Below, piece after piece: positions 15,504 to 24,247 of a DNA stretch of 58,754 bases. The stretch comes from Halorussus salilacus (lineage in GTDB: Archaea; Halobacteriota; Halobacteria; Halobacteriales; Haladaptataceae). The position numbers were made by a program, and so were the translations under genes. The stretch's first letter is position 1, and every line of letters starts with the position of its first letter. A model generated the notes under the pieces. The model worked only from the letters and a program-made list of their open reading frames with translations. It searched no databases and was not told the DNA's origin. The stretch lies in contig NZ_CP099996.1 in NCBI RefSeq assembly GCF_024138125.1, forward strand, positions 1 to 58,754, in the 5' to 3' direction.

Positions 15504-17246
15504 TCAGGCGTGTCGGTCGACGAACCGCCGGGCTACTTCGGTCGCTCGTCCGACGCGGTGAGCGAGGCGGTTGCGACCGCGTCGAACCGAGGTTTCGGCG
15601 AACCGGCGCTCGCGGCCGGACAGCTCCGGGAGTTCCTCGGCCACCCGCAGATACGGGAGCCGTTGGTGGGGAAGGGCCGGGTCGTGTCCGTATTCTTCGC
15701 TCTCCATGTACAGTGCCGGAACGAGGAGATTCCCCAACTCCACTTGCAGGTCCTCGGCGTCGGCGGCCAGTTCCGGGTCGGACTCCGCGCGATTATCGAT
15801 CAGCGCGTTCGCGTCAGCGACAGTCGCTTCGAGGTCGTCCAGCGCACCGTGAATCTCGTCGAACTCCCGCTCGGCGGCGGACTCGATGTCCGAGAGGACG
15901 GTTCGAATATCCTCGACGGCCGCCGTGTAGTCGTGGGGAAGGACTGGCGAGTAGCCGAAGCGTGCCGCCAGCGCGACGTATACCCGGGTTTCCTCGACTA
16001 ACACGTCCATGTCGACTTTGTCTCGGGTGTCCTCGGGCGTGTGCCACCACCACCCACCACCGATGGGGCCGCCCTCGTCGGTCGCGGGGTCGAGCCGCGC
16101 CCCCGAGAGGAGCGAACTCAGCCCCGCGCCCCAGAACGACTGGTCGGAGTTGCGCGCGGGCCGTCCAGAACTCCCGAGCCAGCTCTCGTCGTCGTCGCGG
16201 AGCGGGAGGTCGGTCGCCGACTCGATGGCGTCGAGGTGCTCGTCCTCGAGTTCGGCCATGTGCTGGAACCAGATGCTGTCGGCCCCCTTCAGGCCGTTGA
16301 GGTCGACGTGGAGGTAGCAGACGCCGTTCTCGCGGAGGTCGAGCCACTTCTCGTCGGCGTACCACGCGCTACCCGCGTATCGGCCCGTCGAGTGGGCGGG
16401 CCAGAAGCCGAACACCAGTCCGCGGTGGGGGTCTTCGTCTGCCTCGGCGACGACCCGCGCTACCTCCATCGTCGCCGCCATCGCGGTGGCGTTGTCGGTG
16501 ACGCCCTCGTACCACGAGTCGACGTGGTTTCCCATCACCATGTAGCGGTCGCTCCCGGTCCCCTCGATGCGGCCGACGGGACACGGAAGCGTGGTCAGTT
16601 CGGTCGTCACCTGCGTCCGTATCGTCGCTTCGACCGGTCCCTCCTCGGCCTTCTCGCGGAGCCACTCCCCGTCGGAGTCGGTGACCTCGACCACCGGGAG
16701 GTCGGGAATCCGGTCGGCGTCGTCCCGGGACGGCGTCCCCCAGATGGGAGTGACGATCATCTCGTGAAGGTGCTCGCCGCCGAGCGACTCGAAGACCACG
16801 CCCGCGGCACCCGCCGCTTCGAGGTCGAGGATGGGTTCTGGAGTCGGCAGGCCCCGGGTCAACACCAGTTTGTCTGCCACGTCCGCGGCGGCGAGGGCGT
16901 CCTCGGAGAGTTCGGGGACGTGGACGACTTCGCCGTCGACCCCGGACGGCGGCGTGCTCGCGCCGAACGAGGTGGTGATGGCTTGCGAGATATCGCGCTT
17001 TTCCGGCGTCGTGACCGTCATCTCCGCCTCCTCGGGAGTGCTGATGAGCGCCTCGAACTCGAGTATCTCGGCGTCGACGCCGTACTCATCGAGCTTCTCG
17101 ACGACGTACTCGCTCGCTTCCCACTCGTCTTGAGTCCCGGAAACTCTGGCGAGGTCGTCGAAGACATCGAGATGAGCGTCCATCTCGTCGGCGTCGATCC
17201 GCGACTGGAGCGTCGACTCCGCGTCTCGATTGATAGGGTCTAGCAT
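15504..17246 (-). CDS. M28-family peptidase with PA domain, variant active site
   Basis: Protein of 580 residues from the ATG at 17246 (LDPINRDAESTLQSRIDADE). A PA-type insert lies around LVLTRGLPTPEPILDLEAAG, followed by the M28 fold: GNHVDSWYEGVTDNATAMAA supplies the usual His and Asp metal ligands, and WWWHTPEDTRDKVD the C-terminal His. At the position of the canonical Glu-Glu pair the sequence is FWPAHSTGRYAGSAWYAD, so the catalytic Glu and ligand Glu are absent. The paralogue at 25747-27516 shares this. No signal peptide is seen, so it is probably cytoplasmic. The C-terminal 110 residues are helical. It may be an aminopeptidase or amidase of unusual chemistry. Confidence 0.8.
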   Translation of the reverse strand: MLDPINRDAESTLQSRIDADEMDAHLDVFDDLARVSGTQDEWEASEYVVEKLDEYGVDAEILEFEALISTPEEAEMTVTTPEKRDISQAITTSFGASTPPSGVDGEVVHVPELSEDALAAADVADKLVLTRGLPTPEPILDLEAAGAAGVVFESLGGEHLHEMIVTPIWGTPSRDDADRIPDLPVVEVTDSDGEWLREKAEEGPVEATIRTQVTTELTTLPCPVGRIEGTGSDRYMVMGNHVDSWYEGVTDNATAMAATMEVARVVAEADEDPHRGLVFGFWPAHSTGRYAGSAWYADEKWLDLRENGVCYLHVDLNGLKGADSIWFQHMAELEDEHLDAIESATDLPLRDDDESWLGSSGRPARNSDQSFWGAGLSSLLSGARLDPATDEGGPIGGGWWWHTPEDTRDKVDMDVLVEETRVYVALAARFGYSPVLPHDYTAAVEDIRTVLSDIESAAEREFDEIHGALDDLEATVADANALIDNRAESDPELAADAEDLQVELGNLLVPALYMESEEYGHDPALPHQRLPYLRVAEELPELSGRERRFAETSVRRGRNRLAHRVGRATEVARRFVDRHA

Positions 17247-17394
17247 AGGTCCTCGGATGACCACGAAGGTTAAAACGATTTGGATGCCCCCCGTCGTTGC
17301 CCTGTTCTTCGCGGCGTCGAGGCGAACTCCGCGGGCGTCCAGGAAACTTTGATAACCCCGCTCGCCCTCGTCCGAGGTAGTGAGGTAGTTTACC

Positions 17395-18780
17395 GTGGCC
17401 AAAGCTCCCAACGATTACGTTGACGAACGATTCGACGACTTTCTCGACGACCTCCTCGGGCTCCTCGAACAGCCCTCCATCAGCGCGACGGGCGAGGGCG
17501 TCGCCGAATGTACCGACCTCGCCGAGCGACTCTGTCGCGAGTACGGATTCGACAGGACCGAGACGGTCGAAACGGACGGCCAGCCTGCGGTCATCGCGTA
17601 CGCCCGTGCCGACGAGTCGCCCGACGAACGGCCGACGATTCTGCTCTACGGTCACTACGACGTCCAGCCCGTAGACCCCGGCGAGTGGACCTCGCCGCCG
17701 TTCGAGCCGACCATCCGGGACGGACCGGACGGCCGCGAGCGCATCTACGCCCGCGGCGCGGGCGACAACAAGGGCCAGTGGTTCGCCCACCTCTGTGCGG
17801 TCCGGGCACTCCGAGAAACGACTGGGCTCCCCGTGAACGTGACCCTATTGCTAGAAGGCGAGGAGGAGAGCGGGAGCCCCCATCTCGACGGGGTCGTCGA
17901 GGAACACGCCGACGAACTCGACGCCGACCTGACGTACGTGGCCGATGGCCCAATCGACGCCTCGGGGCGGCCCCACGTCCTGATGGGCGCGCGGGGAATG
18001 CTCTACGTCCAGATCGACGCGACCGGGCCGAACCGTGACCTCCACTCGGGCAACTACGGTGGGCCGGTGCCCAACCCAGCGTGGGAACTCAACCGCATCC
18101 TCTCGTCGATGAAGGACGACGACGGGCGGGTCACCATCGAGGGCTTCTACGACGACGTGCGACCCATCACGGACCTCGACCGCGAGGCGCTCGACGCGAT
18201 GCCGTTCGACGCCGACGCGGTCAAGGCCGACCTCGATATCGGCGGATTCGCCGACGGTCCCGGTGACTCGTACCTAGAGAAGCTGCTGTACTATCCGACG
18301 CTCAACATCGCGGGATTCACCAGCGGCTACGGCGGCGAGGGGACCAAGACCATCATCCCGTCGACCGCGAAGCTGAAGATGGACATGCGGCTGGTCGCCG
18401 ACCAGGACCCCGACGATATCTACGAGAAGTTCCGGAGTCACGTCGAGAACCACGCGTCCGGGACCGTCGACATCGAGGTATCGAAGTTCGGGACCATGTC
18501 CCCCCAGCGGACACCGCTCGACCACCCCGTTCGTGAGCCGGTTCTGGACGCGGTCTCGGCCGGGTGGGAGACGGACCCCATCCTCAAACCGACGCTCGGC
18601 GGGTCGCTTCCGACCGCCGCGTTCGCCCGCCACCTGGAGACGCCGGTCGTCGTCGTCCCCTATGCCAACAGCGACGAGAACAATCACTCGCCCGACGAGA
18701 ACCTCGCCCTGGACTGCTTCGCGAACGGCGTTCGGACGACCGCCGCCCTCCTCGACAGACTCGTCGACTACGAGGGGTGA
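17395..18780 (+). CDS. M20-family dipeptidase/carboxypeptidase
   Basis: Metallopeptidase of 461 residues, likely starting at GTG 17395. Zinc ligands and catalytic residues are in place: LYGHYDVQP (H87, D89), GAGDNKGQ (D124), EGEEESGS (catalytic E157, ligand E158), a VADGP Asp and a C-terminal NNHSPDENL His. The dimerisation domain between residues about 190 and 310 is present. Its length and motif order fit PepV/CNDP-like dipeptidases. No signal peptide is seen. It is divergent from the M28 gene (149 bases apart) and followed at once by a hairpin. It would cleave dipeptides imported by the transporter at 28992-35124. Confidence 0.88.
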   Translation: MAKAPNDYVDERFDDFLDDLLGLLEQPSISATGEGVAECTDLAERLCREYGFDRTETVETDGQPAVIAYARADESPDERPTILLYGHYDVQPVDPGEWTSPPFEPTIRDGPDGRERIYARGAGDNKGQWFAHLCAVRALRETTGLPVNVTLLLEGEEESGSPHLDGVVEEHADELDADLTYVADGPIDASGRPHVLMGARGMLYVQIDATGPNRDLHSGNYGGPVPNPAWELNRILSSMKDDDGRVTIEGFYDDVRPITDLDREALDAMPFDADAVKADLDIGGFADGPGDSYLEKLLYYPTLNIAGFTSGYGGEGTKTIIPSTAKLKMDMRLVADQDPDDIYEKFRSHVENHASGTVDIEVSKFGTMSPQRTPLDHPVREPVLDAVSAGWETDPILKPTLGGSLPTAAFARHLETPVVVVPYANSDENNHSPDENLALDCFANGVRTTAALLDRLVDYEG

Positions 18781-18783
18781 ACC

Positions 18784-18806
18784 GCCTCGGGGTCAAGCCC
18801 CGAGGC
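18784..18806. other. Perfect 9-bp hairpin, dispersed repeat copy 1
   Basis: GCCTCGGGG pairs with CCCCGAGGC around TCAAG, starting 3 bases after the M20 stop codon. Nearly the same element, with the same flank TGAMCCGCCTCGGGG, occurs at 42850. Downstream, CACTCGGCCTGCTCGGCTTG also resembles 6690-6710. It is either a relic of an IS200/IS605-type end or a terminator. Confidence 0.55.
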
Positions 18807-19233
18807 ACTCGGCCTGCTCGGCTTGTAGACCGAACGCGGTACCGAGAGCTAGACGGGAAGATGCGAACGTAACGACGGACTCGACTCTTTTCGGTTCACG
18901 CTCCGAATCTACGGCGCTCCGGGCGCGTAGCGCGTCCCGAAGTCCCGATGAAGCGGCCACCCCTCCTTGGGAAGTGCGACCGATTCTTCGGTCGACCGCG
19001 GAGAACGAAATCCGGTTTTGGGAAGCTCGGGATTCCGGGCATACAGTTAACACCTTTAGGGTGTTATTTCGATACGAGCGCAGTTGGTATTACGTGAAAT
19101 CGCAGAAGTCCTCTTGCTTCCGATTGGAGACCCCCGTCGTTCCGTCTCCCGTACGGAACCGCCTCGGCACCGGGATTGTGGGTTATCCGCTTCCCGAACG
19201 GTTAAGTTGCTACTCTCACGTTTCAACGGTGTA
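18807..19233. other. Long leader region with hairpin and shared 13-mer
   Basis: I see no gene here. TAACACC/GGTGTTA (19048-19066) is a 7-bp hairpin. TGGTATTACGTGA (19085-19097) recurs exactly at 21673, upstream of another gene of the cluster. The rest appears to be decayed sequence. Confidence 0.45.
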
Positions 19234-20409
19234 ATGGGAGCTCACAAGCAGTACGACGGTTACGAGTCGTACGACTATCTGACGGCTGGCGAAGACTACC
19301 GAGAGTTCGCGCTTCCCGAGCGCCATTCGGGCTTCGAGCCGTACGAGATACCGCTCACCGACGACGAAGAGGAACGCGCACAGCAGGTCGCGGCGGAGAA
19401 CTACGTAGTGTCGTTCCACGAACACCCGTTCTACTTCCCGGACGACCTCGATGAAGACCTCTGGGACTACATCCGCGAGGGTCGGGCGGTCACCGCTTAC
19501 GAGGCTCTGGCGGACACCGCGCTCGACGGCGTCTTCGACATGCACTTCGACGGACTCGCGAGCATTCACTCCCAGCACGGCTGGAAGTGGGACGACATCG
19601 TCCACGACGTGAGCATGCGCGCCTGCGATATCGCTCACTCGGAGTATGCCATCCGCTGTGACGGAGCCGACGACATCCGACGGGCCTACGACGAGGGGAA
19701 GCTCGCTATCGTGCCTGCACTCGAATCCGCGGCGATGATCGAGAACGAACTCGACCGCATCGAACAGCTCTACGGAATGGGCGTCCGGTCGATGGGAATC
19801 ACCTACACCGCCTCGAATGCCCTCGGAACGGGTGAGGGCGGTATCCACGAACGCGACGGCGGCCTGACCGCGTTCGGTGCGGCGGCCGTCAAGCGAATGA
19901 ACAAGGTCGGGATGGCGATAAGCACCAGTCACTCGAGTCCCCAGACCACCCTGGACGTCTGCGAGGTCAGCGAGAAGCCGGTCTTCGACACCCACGCTCT
20001 CGCGAGGGGCGCAGGCGTGGGCAAACGCGGCGCGTCCGACGAAGAACTCGAGGCCATCGCCGACACCGGCGGCGTCATCGGTATCCTCTCGTCGACGCAC
20101 CTGCCCGACATCGAGACGTACATGGACCACTTCGAGTACATCGTCGACTTGGTCGGTATCGACCACGTCGCGTTCGGTCCGGACGTCCTCTACGGCGACC
20201 ACACGGGCCTACTCGAAGTGCTCGCCGACTTCCACGGCATCGAACTCCCCGAAACCACGCTCCAGAGCCCCTACGTGAAGGGGCTGGAGAACCCGACCGA
20301 AGCGTGGAACAACATCATCCGTTGGCTCGTCAAGAACGAGTACACCGACGAGGAGATCGAGAAGGTGCTCGGCGAGAACGTGCTCCGCGCGCTCGAAGAA
20401 GCGTGGTGA
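19234..20409 (+). CDS. M19-family (renal-type) dipeptidase
   Basis: Membrane-dipeptidase-like enzyme of 391 residues, started at the ATG at 19234 because upstream codons lie in non-conserved leader sequence. Family landmarks are FDMHFDGLAS (first metal His-x-Asp, with H followed by F-D), ALESAAMIENELDRI (bridging Glu), YTASNALGTGEG, ISTSHSSPQT (His) and VAFGPDVLYGDH. M19 enzymes hydrolyse dipeptides, including those with D- or dehydro-residues at the C-side. No signal peptide is present, so it probably acts in the cytoplasm, unlike the mammalian enzyme. It is one of five peptidases in the cluster. Confidence 0.85.
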   Translation: MGAHKQYDGYESYDYLTAGEDYREFALPERHSGFEPYEIPLTDDEEERAQQVAAENYVVSFHEHPFYFPDDLDEDLWDYIREGRAVTAYEALADTALDGVFDMHFDGLASIHSQHGWKWDDIVHDVSMRACDIAHSEYAIRCDGADDIRRAYDEGKLAIVPALESAAMIENELDRIEQLYGMGVRSMGITYTASNALGTGEGGIHERDGGLTAFGAAAVKRMNKVGMAISTSHSSPQTTLDVCEVSEKPVFDTHALARGAGVGKRGASDEELEAIADTGGVIGILSSTHLPDIETYMDHFEYIVDLVGIDHVAFGPDVLYGDHTGLLEVLADFHGIELPETTLQSPYVKGLENPTEAWNNIIRWLVKNEYTDEEIEKVLGENVLRALEEAW

Positions 20410-20489
20410 GCGTCCCCGGCCGGTAGGTGGCGACCGTCCCCGGTTGGTAGCGGGTCTCAGGTGCGGCTCACTACGCCACCAGACCGCTT

Positions 20490-21449
20490 TTATCGGAACT
20501 CGGGCATCACGCGGTCGGCGAACAGTTCGATACCGGTGGACTCCGGGAAGTCGACGAACTCCAGAACGACCTCGTCCACCCCGAGCTCCTCGTAGGCCCG
20601 CAACTCCTCGGCGACCTGTTCGGGCGTTCCGATGAGGTTGTTGAACGACGACAGCGGATCGTCTTCGTCCGGGTCGCGGAACCGGGGAACTTCGTCGAGG
20701 ATTGCGTCGACTTCCTCCTCGGTTTCGCGGACGATACAGCGGGCGAACCACGACGTATCGATTTCGTCGAAATCGGTTCCGTACGTCTCGCAGTGGGCCG
20801 CGAGGACGTCGAGTTTCTGCTCGATGACCTCCGGCGGTCCCCAGTAGTTCCACTCGTCGGCGTGCTTGGCTACGATGCGGAGGGTGAACTCCTCGCCACC
20901 GCCGCCGACCATGACCGGCGGATGGGGGTCCTGCGTCGGATGCGGTCTACTGACTGCGTCCCGAAGCTCGTAGTAATCGCCCTCGTAGGTCACACTGTCT
21001 TCGGTCCACAGCCGCTTCGTCAACTCGATGGTCTCCTCCATCGCTCGTAATCGGTCGGGCGCGTCGGGCCAGTCGTACCCGAACGCGAGGGCCTCGTCCT
21101 CCTTCCAGCCAGCACCCATCCCGAGTTTGAATCGTCCGTCGCTGACGTTGTCGATGGTGGCGGCCGCTTTCGCGAGTAGCGGTCCGTGCCGGAGCTCGTT
21201 GTTGATGGTCTTCGGGAACAGCGTCACCGTCTCGGTTTCCCGAGCGAGGGCGGTGAGCGTACTCAGACACTCCGTCGTCGCTCCGTCGCCGGTCATCAGG
21301 TGGTCCGGGACCGCGACCCCGTCGAAGCCGACCGATTCGGCGAGTCGTGCGTAGCCGCGTTGCTTTTTCCAATCGATTGAATCGCAGAACGCGAGCATCG
21401 AGTACTCGGACGCTCCCGCGCTGGTCGGAACGTTTACTCCAAAACGCAT
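20490..21449 (-). CDS. LLM-class (luciferase-like) F420-dependent oxidoreductase
   Basis: TIM-barrel oxidoreductase of 319 residues. The N-terminus MRFGVNVPTSAGA, the ESVGFDGVAVPDHLM motif, LFPKTINNELRHGPLLAKAA and RFKLGMGAGWKEDEALAFG are diagnostic of the bacterial luciferase/F420 family. Haloarchaea make F420, so F420 is the likelier cofactor than FMN. The C-terminal half has LIGTPEQVAEELRAYEELGV, the usual closing helix motif. The gene is convergent with the M19 dipeptidase, and its substrate is unknown. An intact start ATG at 21447-21449 gives the conserved N-terminus. Confidence 0.88.
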   Translation of the reverse strand: MRFGVNVPTSAGASEYSMLAFCDSIDWKKQRGYARLAESVGFDGVAVPDHLMTGDGATTECLSTLTALARETETVTLFPKTINNELRHGPLLAKAAATIDNVSDGRFKLGMGAGWKEDEALAFGYDWPDAPDRLRAMEETIELTKRLWTEDSVTYEGDYYELRDAVSRPHPTQDPHPPVMVGGGGEEFTLRIVAKHADEWNYWGPPEVIEQKLDVLAAHCETYGTDFDEIDTSWFARCIVRETEEEVDAILDEVPRFRDPDEDDPLSSFNNLIGTPEQVAEELRAYEELGVDEVVLEFVDFPESTGIELFADRVMPEFR

Positions 21450-21740
21450 ATCATCGCGTTCGAGCGGAGGTCTTTAGAACGTTTGGGAGCCCGGACGCCG
21501 CGCGAGCGGTTGACCAGTCGAGTTCCGACCGCCCGCAGTTCAAATCCCAGACCATTGGCGGCGGTCTCGTGTTGTGACCCCTACCATTTCACCGGGCGTC
21601 CGAGCCGAGACTGATAAATCCCGGACATGAGCGGTAGGAAGTATAGCACTTACCGCAAATTTTATACCTTGCTGGTATTACGTGACACTGTAGCGTACGA
21701 CAGCGACTCGATTGGCAAACGCCCACATATAGCAACACGA

Positions 21741-22454
21741 ATGATTAGACAGAAGCTCAACAGCCGGACGTTCGTAGTGGTCCTTCTCGTTGTCGGACTA
21801 CTACTGGGTCCGACGACGGCTATGGCACAGGAAGAATCCCCTTCGGTCACCCTCGCCGAATCGACAATCGAGGTCGACGCAGGGGAGACCAGCACGGTAA
21901 CCGCCGAGTACCAGTTCGACGTCGAGTCGGCCGGTACCGGTGACGAGGCGCTCTCTTCGATAGGCGGCACGATGTGGAAGCTCTCCGACAGGGAGGTTGG
22001 CGACATCACCGCGACCATCGACGGCGAGAGCGTCGACCCGACCGTCTCGGAGGAGTCGGGTCACCACGACGTTTCGGTCCCCGTCGAGGGGGTCTCCGAC
22101 GGTGACACGGTGACCGTGACGCTGGAGTACGACGTCTCCGGACCGACCGGTGAACTCCAGACGCCGCTCTGGGTGCCGGAGTACTCGACGCCCGGGCAGG
22201 CGAACGTGGTCGACATCACGGCGACGCTCCCCGAGGGAACGACTCTGTCGGATGACTCGTTCCCGACCGCCGAGACGGTCGACGGGAACACGGTCGAGTT
22301 CGACCTGCTCCACGTCCCCGGGTTCGTCAAGATGGGCTACGGTCAGACCGCCGCGGGCGGTCTCACTACGGACACGCTCTACTCGCTGGTGGGCGTCGTG
22401 TTGATCGTCGGCTTCATCGTTGGCGGACTGGCAATTGACCGGAAAACAGCATAA
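21741..22454 (+). CDS. Secreted, C-terminally anchored beta-rich protein
   Basis: A 237-residue protein that I do not recognise. Starting at ATG 21741 it has a Sec signal (SRTFVVVLLVVGLLLGPTTA, then MAQEE). A Thr/Glu/Asp-rich beta-strand ectodomain of about 170 residues follows, like Ig-type or CARDB-like modules. A single C-terminal membrane helix (LYSLVGVVLIVGFIVGGLA) ends in a short cytoplasmic DRKTA. It lies 14 bases upstream of the 48-residue membrane protein and the symporter, so it may be a surface substrate-capture partner. A TATA-like TTTTATACC (21660-21668) and the shared TGGTATTACGTGA (21673) are upstream. Confidence 0.7.
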   Translation: MIRQKLNSRTFVVVLLVVGLLLGPTTAMAQEESPSVTLAESTIEVDAGETSTVTAEYQFDVESAGTGDEALSSIGGTMWKLSDREVGDITATIDGESVDPTVSEESGHHDVSVPVEGVSDGDTVTVTLEYDVSGPTGELQTPLWVPEYSTPGQANVVDITATLPEGTTLSDDSFPTAETVDGNTVEFDLLHVPGFVKMGYGQTAAGGLTTDTLYSLVGVVLIVGFIVGGLAIDRKTA

Positions 22455-22468
22455 TTGGAGGCAGAAAA

Positions 22469-22615
22469 ATGGCATCACTACTAGGCATGCTCGCACCGTT
22501 CATCATCACCGGAATACTGTTCGTCGTCGCCGCCCTGCTCTGGGCGCGCCACAAGGGACAGGTCGCCGAGAAGGAGGTCGGCTCCCAATCCCTGGAGCGG
22601 GGAGGTGAGGCCTAA
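22469..22615 (+). CDS. 48-residue single-helix membrane protein, symporter partner
   Basis: Small protein that is easily overlooked: it begins MASLLGMLAPFIITGILFVV. One transmembrane helix spans residues about 8-26, followed by a charged cytoplasmic tail (RHKGQVAEKEVGSQSLERGG). Its stop codon overlaps the symporter ATG by one base (TAATG), so translation is coupled. Several bacterial SSS-family transporters have a similarly short membrane subunit encoded immediately upstream, for example MctS with MctP. By analogy this is probably an accessory subunit; the function is inferred. Confidence 0.75.
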   Translation: MASLLGMLAPFIITGILFVVAALLWARHKGQVAEKEVGSQSLERGGEA

Positions 22616-24093
22616 TGGCCGTCATCGGAACCGTCGGCTGGGTCTTTCTCGCAACGATTGCGGCGTACTTCGTCGTCATCTTCGGTATCGGGATATACGG
22701 CTATCTCACGACCAACGACGAGGAGGACTTCCTCGTAGCCAACCGGGAGATCGGTCCTGCGGTCGGTTCGGCGACGCTCTCGGCGACACAGATGAGCGCC
22801 GGGACGTTCGTCGGAACGCTGGGGGTCCACTACCTCACGGGCGTGAGTTTCGTCTACATCTGGGTCGGGCTCTGGCTGGGCTGGCTGGTCTCGCTCGTGT
22901 TCGTCGCCCCACAGATGCGGCGGTTCGGCGAGATCACCGTCCCCGACTTCATCGCGGTCCGCTACGGCGACGACGGCAACGGCGGAGACACCATGCGCGC
23001 CTTCTCGGCCATACTGATCGTGGTCGCGTACACCGTGTACATCAGCGCACAGTACACCGGTGCCGGACTGATCTTCCAGTCCATCTTCGGCGTCTCGAAC
23101 GTGGTCGGGATGGCCATCATGGTCGCGATCATCATCGCGTACACCGCCTTCGGTGGCATGCGCGCGAGCGCGCTCTCGGACTTCGTCCAGATCATCATCA
23201 TGGCGGTCGGCGCGATCATCGCCGTTCCGCTGCTTCTCGGTAACATCGGGGGAGTCGGTCGGCTCGAGCTCATGCTCACATCGCTCAATCCCGACCTCCT
23301 CGGCTGGGGGATGACGCCCCTCGAGGTCGGTACCATCGCGGCCGCCTTCGGGTTCGGGATGCTCGGTGCGCCGTACGAGATCGTCCGCATCTACTCGATG
23401 CGCGACGAACAGACCGTTCGGTACGCCATCGGCACTACGCTCATCTTCCAGATAATCATCGGTGCTGGCGTCGCGATGGTCGGCATGAGCATGCGGGTTC
23501 TCTACCCCGAACTCACGACGCCCGACCTCGCGAGCGTCATCATGAGCATCGACGTGCTCGGCCCCATCTTGGGTGCGCTCGTCATCGGAGCCATCCTCTC
23601 GGCGATGCTGAGTACCGTCGACTCCATCATGATCGTCTCCGCCGGTGCTATCGCACACGACATCTACGCGGAACTCCTCAGGCCCGAGGCGACCGAGAAA
23701 CAGAAGCTCTGGGTCAATCGGCTGTCCGTAATCGCTGTCGGCATCATCCCGTTCTTCCTCGCGCTGTACGGTGAGGTACTCGGCGGACTGGTGCAGTTCA
23801 TCGTCCTACTCCAAGCGGCGATTATCGGAGCGACCTTCTCGATGCCGCTCCTGCTCGGGCTTCACTGGAAACAGGCGAACACACCGGGGACGTTCGTCGG
23901 CATGATACTTGGATTCGTCACCGTCCTCGCGTGGCACTTCGGTATCGAAAATGGCGCTGTTACGGGAGTCTACGCGCAGATCGACCCGGTCATTCCGGGA
24001 GTCCTCATGTGTCTCGTCGGGATGATCGGGGGATCGTACCTCACGTCGTCGGCGTCCAAGGAGTCGCTCAGCCCCTTCTTCGACGTTAGATAA
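22615..24093 (+). CDS. Sodium:solute symporter (SSS family, PanF-like)
   Basis: Integral membrane transporter of 492 residues with about 13 helices. SSS hallmarks include DFLVANREIGPAVGSATLSATQ (helix 1 to 2), FVGTLGVHYLTG, a helix-5 GGMRASALSDFVQ motif (typical of the SSS signature) and SAMLSTVDSIMIVSAG, which carries the conserved sodium-site Ser/Asp region. It resembles pantothenate/proline-type members; the actual substrate may be a carboxylate used by the catabolic operon. It is third in a compact unit after the anchored secreted protein and the 48-residue protein. It ends 155 bases before the convergent OYE gene. Confidence 0.9.
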   Translation: MAVIGTVGWVFLATIAAYFVVIFGIGIYGYLTTNDEEDFLVANREIGPAVGSATLSATQMSAGTFVGTLGVHYLTGVSFVYIWVGLWLGWLVSLVFVAPQMRRFGEITVPDFIAVRYGDDGNGGDTMRAFSAILIVVAYTVYISAQYTGAGLIFQSIFGVSNVVGMAIMVAIIIAYTAFGGMRASALSDFVQIIIMAVGAIIAVPLLLGNIGGVGRLELMLTSLNPDLLGWGMTPLEVGTIAAAFGFGMLGAPYEIVRIYSMRDEQTVRYAIGTTLIFQIIIGAGVAMVGMSMRVLYPELTTPDLASVIMSIDVLGPILGALVIGAILSAMLSTVDSIMIVSAGAIAHDIYAELLRPEATEKQKLWVNRLSVIAVGIIPFFLALYGEVLGGLVQFIVLLQAAIIGATFSMPLLLGLHWKQANTPGTFVGMILGFVTVLAWHFGIENGAVTGVYAQIDPVIPGVLMCLVGMIGGSYLTSSASKESLSPFFDVR

Positions 24094-24247
24094 CCCCGAT
24101 CTCTTCTCGATTATTTCGACCTGTTCCGAGCGATAGCGCTCCGAACTACACGGCCGACGACCGGACTATCCGACCGCCCCGGCCGGATAACGACCGGAAA
24201 AATCGGTCGACAGCGGCGTTTCGACGGATTACCGCGGAATATCCCGT

